From positions 1-64,000 of the forward strand of contig JBDHIW010000001.1 of NCBI GenBank assembly GCA_039587215.1: DNA of 64,000 nt. The letters run 5' to 3'. Numbering within the stretch: the first letter of the stretch is position 1; every line of letters starts with the position of its first letter. This DNA is from CAMYLY01 sp039587215 (GTDB taxonomy: Bacteria > Gemmatimonadota > Gemmatimonadetes > Gemmatimonadales > GWC2-71-9). The notes beneath the pieces are model-generated. The model worked only from the letters and a program-made list of their open reading frames with translations. It had not been told where the DNA came from and ran no database searches. Of this stretch, positions 42,546-50,487 are shown piece by piece. The position numbers were made by a program, and so were the translations under genes.

Positions 42546-43547
42546 ATGGGTACGCGATACATCGTGGGCGTGGACGTCGGCGGCACGAACGTGGTCGTCG
42601 GAACGGTATCGGAGGACGGCCAGGTCATCGCCGGGATCGTCCGGGAGCCGACGCGGGTGGACGAGGGAGCCGACGCGGTGGTCGATCAGGTCGCGGCGAT
42701 GGTCGCGCAGTCGATCACGGATGCCAAGGCCGAGCTCGGCGGTGACACGCTCGACGTCGTCGGCGTGGGAATCGGCGCGCCGGGTCCGCTCGACACCGAC
42801 CGGGGCATCGTGATCCTCACGCCCAACCTCGGTTGGAAGAACTTTCCTCTCCGCGACCGCGTCTCCGACGCCACCGGGCTGCCGGCGGTCCTCGACAACG
42901 ACGCCAACTGCGCCGTGCTCGGCGAGTGGTGGCAGGGGGCGGCCCAGGGCGCCTCCAACGTCATCGGTCTCACGATCGGGACGGGCATCGGGGGCGGCAT
43001 CGTGATCGGCGGCATGCTCTATCGCGGGGCGAGCGACGTCGCGGGCGAGTTCGGCCACATGACCATCGATTCCACCGGGCGCCGGTGCAACTGCGGGAAC
43101 TACGGCTGCATCGAAGCGTACGCGTCCGGCACGGCGATCGCGGCGCGGGCGGTGGAAGGCATCGACGCCGGTGCCGACACGAATCTCCCCGACCTGGTCG
43201 ACGGCGACACGTCGAAGATCACGGCCGGGACGGTCTATCACGCCGCCAGCGACGGGGACGAGTTCGCCCGGGAGGTCATCCGGGATACGGCACGGTTCCT
43301 CGGTGCGGCGGTCGCCAACCTCGTGAACATCTTCAATCCCGACATCGTCGTGATCTGCGGCGGGGTGACGGCGGCGGGCGACAAGCTCTTCACGCCGCTC
43401 GAGGCCGAGGTGGCTCGGCGGGCCTTCCGCCCGGCCGTGGCCGCCTGCCGCATCATTCCCGGAACGCTCCACGGGACGGCCGGCGTGTTCGGCGCCGCCG
43501 CCGTCTTTCGGCGGCGGGCCGCAGGCAGATTCACCAACCCCGAGTGA
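42546..43547 (+). CDS. glk: ROK-family sugar kinase, probable glucokinase
   Basis: The 333-residue protein has the ROK signature in full: the phosphate-binding GVDVGGTN at 8-15, a LDNDANCAVLGEWWQGAA catalytic segment, and the zinc motif C181-x-C183-G-x2-G-C188-I-E. ROK kinases with this motif set phosphorylate glucose, mannose or N-acetylmannosamine; glucokinase is most likely in a housekeeping context. It follows lepA by 2 bases and overlaps the next kinase by GTGA. A transcriptional-repressor role is unlikely because there is no N-terminal helix-turn-helix. Confidence 0.88.
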   Translation: MGTRYIVGVDVGGTNVVVGTVSEDGQVIAGIVREPTRVDEGADAVVDQVAAMVAQSITDAKAELGGDTLDVVGVGIGAPGPLDTDRGIVILTPNLGWKNFPLRDRVSDATGLPAVLDNDANCAVLGEWWQGAAQGASNVIGLTIGTGIGGGIVIGGMLYRGASDVAGEFGHMTIDSTGRRCNCGNYGCIEAYASGTAIAARAVEGIDAGADTNLPDLVDGDTSKITAGTVYHAASDGDEFAREVIRDTARFLGAAVANLVNIFNPDIVVICGGVTAAGDKLFTPLEAEVARRAFRPAVAACRIIPGTLHGTAGVFGAAAVFRRRAAGRFTNPE

Positions 43548-44491
43548 AGCGGCTGGGCGTCATCGGTACGATGGTGTGGGACACCATCTACCGGGTGGGA
43601 CGCGACGAGCCGGTCGAGGAGTGGGGCGGCATCGCGTACGCGATCGCGGCACTCGACGCCGCACTTCCCCCCGAGTGGGAGATCGTCCCGCTCGTGAAGG
43701 TGGGTCGCGATCTAGCACCCGAAGCCAACCAGTTCCTGTCCGCCATGCAGCGTCCGGTGTCGGGCGCGCGCTTCATCGAGGTGCCGGAGCCGACCAACCG
43801 CGTCACGCTGCGCTACCGGTCGCTGGAGCGCCGCACCGAGCACCTCGCAGGCGGCGTGCCCGGATGGCAGTGGACGGAGCTCGGCCCGCTCGTCCACGAT
43901 CTCGACGCCATCTACTGCAACCTCATCTCCGGGTTCGAGCTCGACCTTCCGACGGCGATCCACCTCCGGCACGGGTTCGACGGACCTGTGTATGCCGACC
44001 TCCACTCGCTACTCCTCGGCCTGCGGGCCGACGGCACCCGTGTGCCCCGCGCCCTGCCCGACGTGGATGAGTGGTTCGGCTGCTTCGACGTCGTCCAACT
44101 GAACGAGGGGGAGATGGCGCTGCTCGGCGCCGACCCGCTGGCCGTCGCGGCGGACGCCTTCGGCGCCGGCGTGCGTCTCATGGTCGTGACCCTGGCCGCC
44201 CAGGGGGCCGCCTACTTCGTGCACGGCGACCTCGACCTGCACGCCGACCGCACCCTGCCGGTGGGAGCGCCCCTGCGGACCGCGCGGCTCCCCGCACACG
44301 ACGCCCGCGACGTCCTCGACCCCACAGGGTGCGGCGATGTCTTCGGCGCGACGCTCATGGCGGCCCTGCTCCAGCGGGCGGACGTGGAAGCCGGCATCGA
44401 CGTCGCCCAGCGAGCCGCCGCCCGCAACGCGGGGCACCTCGGAGCCACGCACTTGCGCGCACATCTACGCGGCGAGATTCTGCATCGGTGA
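43544..44491 (+). CDS. PfkB/ribokinase-family carbohydrate kinase
   Basis: The 315-residue protein is a small PfkB-family kinase. The N-terminus has the GTMVWDTIY strand with a GGIAYAIAALDAAL segment. The C-terminal signature DPTGCGD ends in the catalytic base D265, followed by FGATLMAALL. The substrate cannot be read; adenosine, ribose, fructose derivatives and tagatose are all possible. The start is GTG overlapping the upstream stop (GTGA). Together with the ROK kinase it suggests sugar phosphorylation coupled to the regulator pair that follows. Confidence 0.85.
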   Translation: MKRLGVIGTMVWDTIYRVGRDEPVEEWGGIAYAIAALDAALPPEWEIVPLVKVGRDLAPEANQFLSAMQRPVSGARFIEVPEPTNRVTLRYRSLERRTEHLAGGVPGWQWTELGPLVHDLDAIYCNLISGFELDLPTAIHLRHGFDGPVYADLHSLLLGLRADGTRVPRALPDVDEWFGCFDVVQLNEGEMALLGADPLAVAADAFGAGVRLMVVTLAAQGAAYFVHGDLDLHADRTLPVGAPLRTARLPAHDARDVLDPTGCGDVFGATLMAALLQRADVEAGIDVAQRAAARNAGHLGATHLRAHLRGEILHR

Positions 44492-45375
44492 CCCAAGTCG
44501 TAGAAGTCCCCAGTTCCTTCGACGATCGGACGTTCGACCAGTTCGCGCGCGGCATCGCCTCGTGGGACGAGAAGCTCCTGTTCGACGCCCACGCCACCCA
44601 GTGGGCGTCGCCGTTCGGGCTGGTGGGACTGCTGACCGCGGGCCAGCACGCGACCGAGCGGGCGCAGCAGCGGCCTCTGCTTACGATCCCGGCGGATCGG
44701 GACGTCGCGCATTACTGGGCCAAGGCGGGGTTCTTCCGCTATGCGGGGGATTGGTTCGAGCTCCACGGCAAGGTCCCGCGCGTCGCCGCGTCCGAGACCT
44801 CCGACGTTCTCCTCGGGGTCACACCCGTCCGCGGCACGGACGACGTGCACTCCGTCGTGGAGACCATTCAAGAGCGCGCAGCAGCCATTCTGGGGGATCT
44901 GGGGCTCGAGGCTACGGCGACAATGGGATTCGCTATGGCATTGTCGGAGGCGTGTCAGAATATTGTAGAACACGCGGGCACGTCGGGCTGGGTCGCCGTG
45001 CAGACCTACCACTGGCGAAGACGACTCGGTCGCAAGGTCGTGGTGATCGCCGTCGCCGATGCCGGCGTCGGGTTCCGGCACTCCCTCGCGGCCACACAGG
45101 CATCGCGCTTCGGTGATCGGTGGAGCGACGCGACTGCCCTCGAATCCGCGTTGTTTCACGGCGCGAGCCGCTTCCGTGACCCCGGTCGAGGCCAGGGACT
45201 GGCCGGGATCACGCGCTACGCCAATCGGTGGGGCGGTAAGGTGAGTATGCGGTCCGGTACCGCACGGATTGCGATTGTCCCAGAGTGGGACGACGACGCG
45301 CCGCTGACCGATGGCGTGCCGGCGTTCCCGGGAGCCCAAGTGCTGATCATCATTCCCGCACAGGACGCCGAGTGA
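44488..45375 (+). CDS. STAS-like N-domain plus HATPase (anti-sigma/partner-switch kinase type)
   Basis: In this 295-residue protein, residues 10-75 have a STAS-like alpha/beta pattern (LLFDAHATQWASPFGLVGLL). Residues 115-290 are a GHKL ATPase with N box EACQNIVEH (N158), G1 box VADAGVGFRH (D191) and G2 box GRGQGLAG. There is no phosphoacceptor His domain, so it resembles anti-sigma-factor kinases and STAS-linked regulators rather than a sensor histidine kinase. The start is GTG overlapping the upstream stop; the next gene, with a STAS-like domain and winged helix, begins 4 bases on. Function is inferred from the pair. Confidence 0.75.
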   Translation: MTQVVEVPSSFDDRTFDQFARGIASWDEKLLFDAHATQWASPFGLVGLLTAGQHATERAQQRPLLTIPADRDVAHYWAKAGFFRYAGDWFELHGKVPRVAASETSDVLLGVTPVRGTDDVHSVVETIQERAAAILGDLGLEATATMGFAMALSEACQNIVEHAGTSGWVAVQTYHWRRRLGRKVVVIAVADAGVGFRHSLAATQASRFGDRWSDATALESALFHGASRFRDPGRGQGLAGITRYANRWGGKVSMRSGTARIAIVPEWDDDAPLTDGVPAFPGAQVLIIIPAQDAE

Positions 45376-45379
45376 GCCA

Positions 45380-45910
45380 ATGACGACGATCGATGTAAAG
45401 CAGGTGTTGGCTCGCACGGTCTCACCCACCTATCCCGACCTCGTTACTCGCCCAACCGGCAAAGCCGTCCGCCACGGCATCGTCGACGAACTCGACGACG
45501 CTGCCGCCGTGGAGGATGTGGCCCTGATCGACTTCGGCACCGTGCGCGTACTCGATATTTCGTGCGCCGACGAGATCGTGGCGCGCCTGCTCCGGGAGAA
45601 CAATGCGCGGTACTTCGTGCTCTGTGGCCTCACCGAGGCGCATCGCTACTCGATCGAGCAGGTGCTGGAACGCCACCAGCTGGCGGTCGTCGGACGCGAC
45701 CGGGACGGCCGGGTCCAGGTGCTCGGCACGGTCACCGACACGGTGCGGCGGGCGTTCGGACTGCTCGCGGACCGCGGACGGGCCGCCCCGCACGAGATCG
45801 CCGCGCATCTCGGCGTGCCGCAGGACGCCGCCCTCGAGACCATTCAGGAGATGGTGACGCTTCGAATCGCGCACCCGGTTGACGACCTCGTGGCGATTCC
45901 AGCCTCATGA
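45380..45910 (+). CDS. STAS-like (DUF4325-type) protein with winged-helix C-terminus
   Basis: The 176-residue protein joins a STAS-like segment at about 35-95 (ALIDFGTVRVLDISCADEIVARLL) to a helix-turn-helix/winged-helix region at about 105-170 (RGRAAPHEIAAHLGVPQDAALETIQEM). S61 lies where SpoIIAA-type anti-anti-sigma proteins carry the phosphorylated Ser. The adjacent HATPase protein is its obvious partner. The combination of a STAS switch and a DNA-binding wing in one chain would let the kinase control DNA binding directly. The start follows the upstream stop by 4 bases; its stop overlaps the PLP-enzyme start (ATGA). Confidence 0.7.
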   Translation: MTTIDVKQVLARTVSPTYPDLVTRPTGKAVRHGIVDELDDAAAVEDVALIDFGTVRVLDISCADEIVARLLRENNARYFVLCGLTEAHRYSIEQVLERHQLAVVGRDRDGRVQVLGTVTDTVRRAFGLLADRGRAAPHEIAAHLGVPQDAALETIQEMVTLRIAHPVDDLVAIPAS

Positions 45911-47067
45911 CGTCGCGATCGAGCGGGCCATCGACCCGAGCCGTGCACGGGCCGGTCCACCCGCGGACCGACCATGAGCCGGTGGCGACGCCCCTGAGCC
46001 AAAGCAGCACGTTCGTACACCCGATCGGCTCGAGCGCCGAGGTGATGTACACCCGGTACGGCAACAACCCGAACCAGGTGATTCTCGCCGAGAAGCTGGC
46101 GCTGCTGGAGGGCGCGGAACGCGCCCTGTTCGTCGCGAGCGGCATGGGCGCGACCGCCCTCGCGCACCTCGCGGTCCTACGGCCGGGCGACCACCTGCTC
46201 GCGAGCAGCTGGATCTACGGAGGAACCCACCGGCTCTTCACCGACGAGTTCGGGCGGATCGGCATCGACGTCACGTTCGTCAACCCCGACAAGCACCGCG
46301 ACTGGCGCCGCATGGTGCGCAAGAACACTCGGGCGCTCTTCGTCGAGTCCCCGACCAACCCCCTCATGCGCGTGATCGACCTCGAACCGCTGGCCGAGCT
46401 GTGCCGCGAGCGGGGCATGGTCATGATCGTGGACTCCACCTTCGCGTCCCCGATCAACCTGCGTCCCCTCGAGCACGGGGCCGATGTCGTCATCCACTCC
46501 GCCACCAAGTACCTGAACGGGCACTCCGATGTGATCGGCGGCAGCGTGGCGGGCAGCGCCGCCATCGTCGAGGAAGTCCGTTCCCTCATGCAGGTCTGGG
46601 GGCAGTCCGCCGACCCCCATGCCGCCTGGCTCACGGAGCGGGGACTCAAGACGCTCGCCGTGCGTATGGAACGGCACAATGCCAACGGGCAGGCCTTCGC
46701 CGAATGGGCCGAGGCCCAGCCCGCCATCACCAAGGTGGATTATCCCGGACTCCCGAGTCATCCCGACCACGCGCTGGCCACGAAGATGCTCGATGGGATG
46801 AGCGGCATGGTCGGTATCCATCTCCCCAGCGCGATCGCGGCCGAGAAGTTCCTGCAACGGCTGCAGCTGGTGACGCACGCACCGAGTTTGGGCGGGGTCG
46901 AGACGCTGATCTCCGAGCCGCGCCTCACGTCGCATGCGGGGCTGACGCCCGACGAGCGGGCCAGCGCCGGCATGCCCGACGGTTTCGTGCGGGTCAGTCT
47001 CGGCATCGAGGACATCGACGACGTGATCGCCGACTGCGACGCGGCGCTCCGCTCTCTCACCGCGTGA
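45907..47067 (+). CDS. Cys/Met-metabolism PLP enzyme (cystathionine gamma-synthase/gamma-lyase family)
   Basis: The 386-residue protein is a fold-type I gamma-family PLP enzyme. It has YTRYGNNPNQ near the N-terminus, the cofactor ring stack segment, IVDSTFASPINLRPLEHGADVVIHSATKYLNGHSDVIGG with Schiff-base lysine K201, and a VSLGIEDIDDVIADCDAAL end. Candidates are methionine gamma-lyase, cystathionine gamma-lyase and cystathionine gamma-synthase or beta-lyase; sequence alone does not decide. It starts by ATGA overlap with the STAS-like gene and overlaps ftsE by GTGA, so it is part of the long run. Confidence 0.88.
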   Translation: MTSRSSGPSTRAVHGPVHPRTDHEPVATPLSQSSTFVHPIGSSAEVMYTRYGNNPNQVILAEKLALLEGAERALFVASGMGATALAHLAVLRPGDHLLASSWIYGGTHRLFTDEFGRIGIDVTFVNPDKHRDWRRMVRKNTRALFVESPTNPLMRVIDLEPLAELCRERGMVMIVDSTFASPINLRPLEHGADVVIHSATKYLNGHSDVIGGSVAGSAAIVEEVRSLMQVWGQSADPHAAWLTERGLKTLAVRMERHNANGQAFAEWAEAQPAITKVDYPGLPSHPDHALATKMLDGMSGMVGIHLPSAIAAEKFLQRLQLVTHAPSLGGVETLISEPRLTSHAGLTPDERASAGMPDGFVRVSLGIEDIDDVIADCDAALRSLTA

Positions 47068-47753
47068 TCCAGTTCCGCAAAGTCTTCAAAGCGTACCCCA
47101 AGGGTTCCATCGCCCTGAAGGACGTGTCGTTCCGCATGGAGAAGAGTGAGTTCCTTTTCCTGACGGGTCACTCGGGCGCGGGCAAGTCCACCGTCCTCCG
47201 GCTCGTCTACGCAGACGAATCGCCGAGCGACGGCGACGTGCTCGTCGCGGGGCGGCTCCTCTCGCATCTCAAGCACAGCGAGATCCCGCAGCTGCGCCGG
47301 CGCCTGGGCATCGTCTTCCAGGATTTCCGGCTCCTGGAAGACCGTACGGCGGAGGAGAACGTCGCGTTCGCCCTCGAGGTGACCGGTACGCGCCCAAGTA
47401 TCGTGGCGTCCAAGGTGATGCGGGTGCTGACGCAGGTCGGTCTCGCGGCCAAGACGCACCTCTACCCTCAGGAGATGTCGGGTGGCGAGCAGCAGCGCGT
47501 CGCCATCGCGCGGGCGCTGGTCAACGACCCCGTCGTACTCCTCGCCGACGAACCGACCGGGAACCTGGACGAACGGGCGACGCGCGGCGTCTTCCGCCTG
47601 CTGCGGGACATCAACGCGACCGGGACCGCCGTGGTGATGGCAACGCATGACCTGGATCTCGTGCGCTCGACGTCGTATCGGACGATCGAACTCCGCGACG
47701 GCGCCGTGGTGCACGATTCGGGCGCCAGGGACTCGCTCGGGGAGGCCTCGTGA
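47064..47753 (+). CDS. ftsE: Cell-division ABC ATPase FtsE
   Basis: The 229-residue ATPase couples ATP binding to FtsX to control septal peptidoglycan hydrolysis. It has Walker A GHSGAGKST, Q-loop VFQDFRLL, signature MSGGEQQRVAIARAL, Walker B VVLLADEPTG and the H-loop MATHD. The opening FRKVFKAYPKGSIALKDVSF is characteristic of FtsE. The start is GTG in a GTGA overlap with the PLP-enzyme stop, and ftsX overlaps its own stop by GTGA. It forms a complete division cassette with ftsX and envC. Confidence 0.95.
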   Translation: MIQFRKVFKAYPKGSIALKDVSFRMEKSEFLFLTGHSGAGKSTVLRLVYADESPSDGDVLVAGRLLSHLKHSEIPQLRRRLGIVFQDFRLLEDRTAEENVAFALEVTGTRPSIVASKVMRVLTQVGLAAKTHLYPQEMSGGEQQRVAIARALVNDPVVLLADEPTGNLDERATRGVFRLLRDINATGTAVVMATHDLDLVRSTSYRTIELRDGAVVHDSGARDSLGEAS

Positions 47754-48607
47754 GGCTGACGATCCGCGAGACCATCCTCGCCATCACCCGGACCCCGGTC
47801 CTGTCCGCGCTCGCGAGCATCACCATCGGCTTCGCGCTCTTCGTGCTCGGACTGTTCGCGCTGGTCGCGCTGAACCTGCGGGAGGCGCTGACGACCATCG
47901 AGGAACGCGTGGAGATCGTGGCGTACCTCACGCGGGGCACGCCGATCGAGGTGATCACCCTCGCGATCGGAGACATCCAGGCCTTCCCGGAGGTCGCCTC
48001 GGTTCGGCACGTGTCGGCGGACGAGGCGCTCGATCGTGCCCGCGGGCAGCTGACCGAGTTTCAGGGCGTGTTCGAAGACCTGGCAATGAACCCGCTGCCG
48101 GCCTCGTTGGAGCTTCGCCTCCAGCCCGGGTCGCGCGACGCGGGCGTCGTCGCCATCGTCGCCGAGCGCCTCGAGGGATTCCGGTTCGTCGAGGACGTGC
48201 GCTTCGGACGAGAATGGATCGAAAAGCTCGACGATCTCCGCAACATCGCCGCCGTGGTGGGTCTCGCGATCGGCGGTGCGTTCATGGCCGCCGCCACGAT
48301 CATCATCGGCACGACGGTTCGCATGACCGTGCTCGCGCGCGCGCGCGAAATCCAGATCATGCGGCTCGTTGGGGCCACCGACGGATTCGTCAGGCGTCCG
48401 TTCCTGCTCGACGGAGCCATCAAGGGCGCCCTAGGCGGGCTGTTCGCGCTCGCGCTGAACTACCTCGCGTTCCTCATGGTGCAGAATTCCCTCTTCGAAG
48501 CCCGGTTCTTCGCCATGACGCACGCGTCGGCCTTCGTGCTCTTCGGCCTCGGGGTCGGCCTCGCGGCGAGCGCCCTCAGCGTCGGGCGGCACCTCTCGAA
48601 GATCTGA
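47750..48607 (+). CDS. ftsX: Cell-division ABC permease-like protein FtsX
   Basis: The 285-residue protein has the FtsX layout. Membrane helix 1 lies at about 20-45. A periplasmic domain of about 110 residues follows, with YLTRGTPIEVI and EDVRFGREWIEKL segments. Three C-terminal helices then carry the ARAREIQIMRLVGATDGFVRRPFLLDG loop that contacts FtsE. It recruits and activates the cell-wall hydrolase activator encoded next. It starts by GTGA overlap with ftsE, and its stop overlaps the envC ATG by one base. Confidence 0.93.
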   Translation: MRLTIRETILAITRTPVLSALASITIGFALFVLGLFALVALNLREALTTIEERVEIVAYLTRGTPIEVITLAIGDIQAFPEVASVRHVSADEALDRARGQLTEFQGVFEDLAMNPLPASLELRLQPGSRDAGVVAIVAERLEGFRFVEDVRFGREWIEKLDDLRNIAAVVGLAIGGAFMAAATIIIGTTVRMTVLARAREIQIMRLVGATDGFVRRPFLLDGAIKGALGGLFALALNYLAFLMVQNSLFEARFFAMTHASAFVLFGLGVGLAASALSVGRHLSKI

Positions 48608-49812
48608 TGCGCTGGCGCGGCTGGCTGGTCGTCGTGCTGCTCACCGCGACGGGAGCGGCGGAGGCGCAGCAGGGGCCGTCCGTCGTGCGGCAGATCCGCG
48701 AGAACCAACAGCGCCTCGATTCGATACGGAGAGAACGCGAGGGTCTCGAGGGAGAGCTCCAGCAGCTGCGCTCTCGGATGTCGACGCTGTCCAGCGAGCT
48801 CGACAACATCGAGCGGCAGAAGACGATCACGGCCCGCATCGTGAACGAGCTCGACCGTCAGACACTGGGGATGCGCAGCCAGGTCGACACCGTGACCCTG
48901 CAGCTTCTCGTGGCCACGGACGCCCTCGCGGAATCCCAGGCCGTACTGCGGGGCCGGCTCGTGGGGATCTACAAGCGAGGGCCCCTCTACGCGTTTCAGG
49001 TACTCCTGGCGGCCGAGAGCTTCGGCGATCTCCTGAGTCGGTATAAGTACCTCTACCTCGTCTCCCGACAGGACCGCGCGCTGGTGCAGGAAGTCGTCGA
49101 CCTCCGCGATCGCATCGGCAGCAATCGCCGGCAGCTCGTGAGCATCGAGCGCACCATCGAGAGCCAGCGGGACCAGCGATCACGGGAACTGCGACGTTAC
49201 GAATCGCTGGAGCGGTCGTCGTCCCGCGCGCTGCAGCAGGCGCAGGCCACGCAGCGGCAGACGTCGTCGCGCATCGCCAATCTGTCCGCGGCGGAAGAGG
49301 AACTGGTCGGCCTGCTCGCAGCGCTCGAGCGCGCCCGGCGCGCCGCGCTCGCGCGCGGAGACCTTCGCGTGCCCGAAGCTAGCATCACGGGCGCCGACCT
49401 CGGCCAGCTCGACTGGCCCGTCGACGGTGGCCGAGTGGTCTACAGCTTCGGATCCGCGCGCGGCCCCGACGGCACGGAGATCATCTACCAGGGCATCGGC
49501 ATCGGCGTGCCGGTCGGTACCGCGGTCACGGCAGTCGCGGACGGCCTCGTGGAGATCGCGAGCCCACTCAACACCTACGGCCCCTCGGTCTTGCTCAACC
49601 ACGGCGGGGGCGTGTACACGCTCTACTCCTACCTGTCGACGATCGCCGTCACGCCTGGCCAACTCGTGAGCGTCGGCCAAACCCTCGGGCAGTCCGGGGG
49701 CGAGTCGTCCGACCACGGCCCTCACATCGAGTTCCAGTTGCGACAGGCCTCCGGCGAGAGCAACAACCCCATTGCGCTCGACCCGGAGAACTGGCTCAGA
49801 CGCCGACGGTAG
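48607..49812 (+). CDS. envC: EnvC-type murein-hydrolase activator with degenerate LytM domain
   Basis: The 401-residue exported protein has a signal peptide (1-22), a long coiled coil (about 25-245, with two antiparallel helical arms), and a C-terminal LytM/M23 domain (280-395). The catalytic metal ligands are missing: the first motif H-x3-D reads Y294-Q-G-I-G298, and the late H-x-H reads H373-I-E375. This is the pattern of EnvC/NlpD activators that bind amidases rather than cut peptidoglycan themselves. Its place directly after ftsEX supports the role: FtsEX opens the coiled coil to free the LytM domain. The run from lepA ends here. Confidence 0.9.
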   Translation: MRWRGWLVVVLLTATGAAEAQQGPSVVRQIRENQQRLDSIRREREGLEGELQQLRSRMSTLSSELDNIERQKTITARIVNELDRQTLGMRSQVDTVTLQLLVATDALAESQAVLRGRLVGIYKRGPLYAFQVLLAAESFGDLLSRYKYLYLVSRQDRALVQEVVDLRDRIGSNRRQLVSIERTIESQRDQRSRELRRYESLERSSSRALQQAQATQRQTSSRIANLSAAEEELVGLLAALERARRAALARGDLRVPEASITGADLGQLDWPVDGGRVVYSFGSARGPDGTEIIYQGIGIGVPVGTAVTAVADGLVEIASPLNTYGPSVLLNHGGGVYTLYSYLSTIAVTPGQLVSVGQTLGQSGGESSDHGPHIEFQLRQASGESNNPIALDPENWLRRRR

Positions 49813-49849
49813 CTCCACCAGTCAAACTCCTGTCGTTGCTTGCCGTTTT

Positions 49850-49878
49850 CATACGATCGTATTACATACAAACGTATG
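49850..49878 (+). promoter_or_regulatory. Palindromic operator-like site over the tetR start
   Basis: Bases 49851-49862 are a perfect 12-bp palindrome, ATACGATCGTAT. Bases 49865-49878 add a second inverted repeat, CATAC-4-GTATG, whose right arm contains the ATG of the TetR gene. Both share the CATAC/GTATG half-site. The A+T content is far above the surroundings. The position suggests autorepression of the efflux operon by its TetR protein. Confidence 0.65.
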
Positions 49879-50487
49879 AATGATTCCGAGACGAAGACCC
49901 GCCTCATCCAGGCCGCCATCCGGCTGTTCGCGGTCCACGGCTACGAGGGAACCTCGATCCGCGCCATCACCCGCGAGGCCAACGCCAACCTCGGGGCCGT
50001 GACGTACCACTTCGGTTCCAAGGCCGCGCTGTTCGAAGCCGCGCTCGCCGAGGTCGTTGGGCCGTTCCGCGAACGGATCGCAGCCGAGGCGAACCAAGCG
50101 GGGCCGCCGCTCGATCGCGTCGCCGGCATCGTCCGAACGTTCTTCGAGCACTTCGCCGAGCACCCCGTAATCCCGCAGCTCATCCTGCACGTCCTGGCAT
50201 CGCCGCAGCACATGCCGGAACCGGTGCGGTCCGGGCTCGCGGCCAACCACGCTGCACTCGCCCGCGTGATCGCGGAGGGGCAGCAGGGGGGCACGATTCG
50301 CCCTGGGGACGCCCGGCTCATGGCGCTCAGCATCGCGGCGCAACCCGTCATGCTGGCCCTCATGCGGCACGTCCTGAGCCAGGCCATCGGGCTGGATCAG
50401 GACGACCGCGCGACCCGCACCGCACTCACCGAGAGCGTCGCAGCGTTCGCCCGCGCCGGACTGGCGGCCACCGGAGACCCGTCATGA
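49876..50487 (+). CDS. TetR-family repressor of the efflux operon
   Basis: The 203-residue regulator has the TetR N-terminal helix-turn-helix at 10-55: TKTRLIQAAIRLFAVHGYEGTSIRAITREAN, with the recognition helix LGAVTYHFGSKAALF. A helical ligand domain of about 145 residues follows, related to the CerR/YbiH-type C-terminal fold. It starts at an ATG inside a palindromic site, without a Shine-Dalgarno sequence. The tolC-like gene overlaps its stop (ATGA), so it is transcribed with the efflux genes. E. coli YbhF-type exporters are likewise controlled by a TetR protein. Confidence 0.88.
   Translation: MNDSETKTRLIQAAIRLFAVHGYEGTSIRAITREANANLGAVTYHFGSKAALFEAALAEVVGPFRERIAAEANQAGPPLDRVAGIVRTFFEHFAEHPVIPQLILHVLASPQHMPEPVRSGLAANHAALARVIAEGQQGGTIRPGDARLMALSIAAQPVMLALMRHVLSQAIGLDQDDRATRTALTESVAAFARAGLAATGDPS

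Noticed and set aside
47647..48606. Fusion of ftsX with envC as one long plus-strand frame starting at 47647
   Set aside because: That frame runs antiregister through ftsE and ftsX. The real envC begins at ATG 48607 with its own signal peptide.
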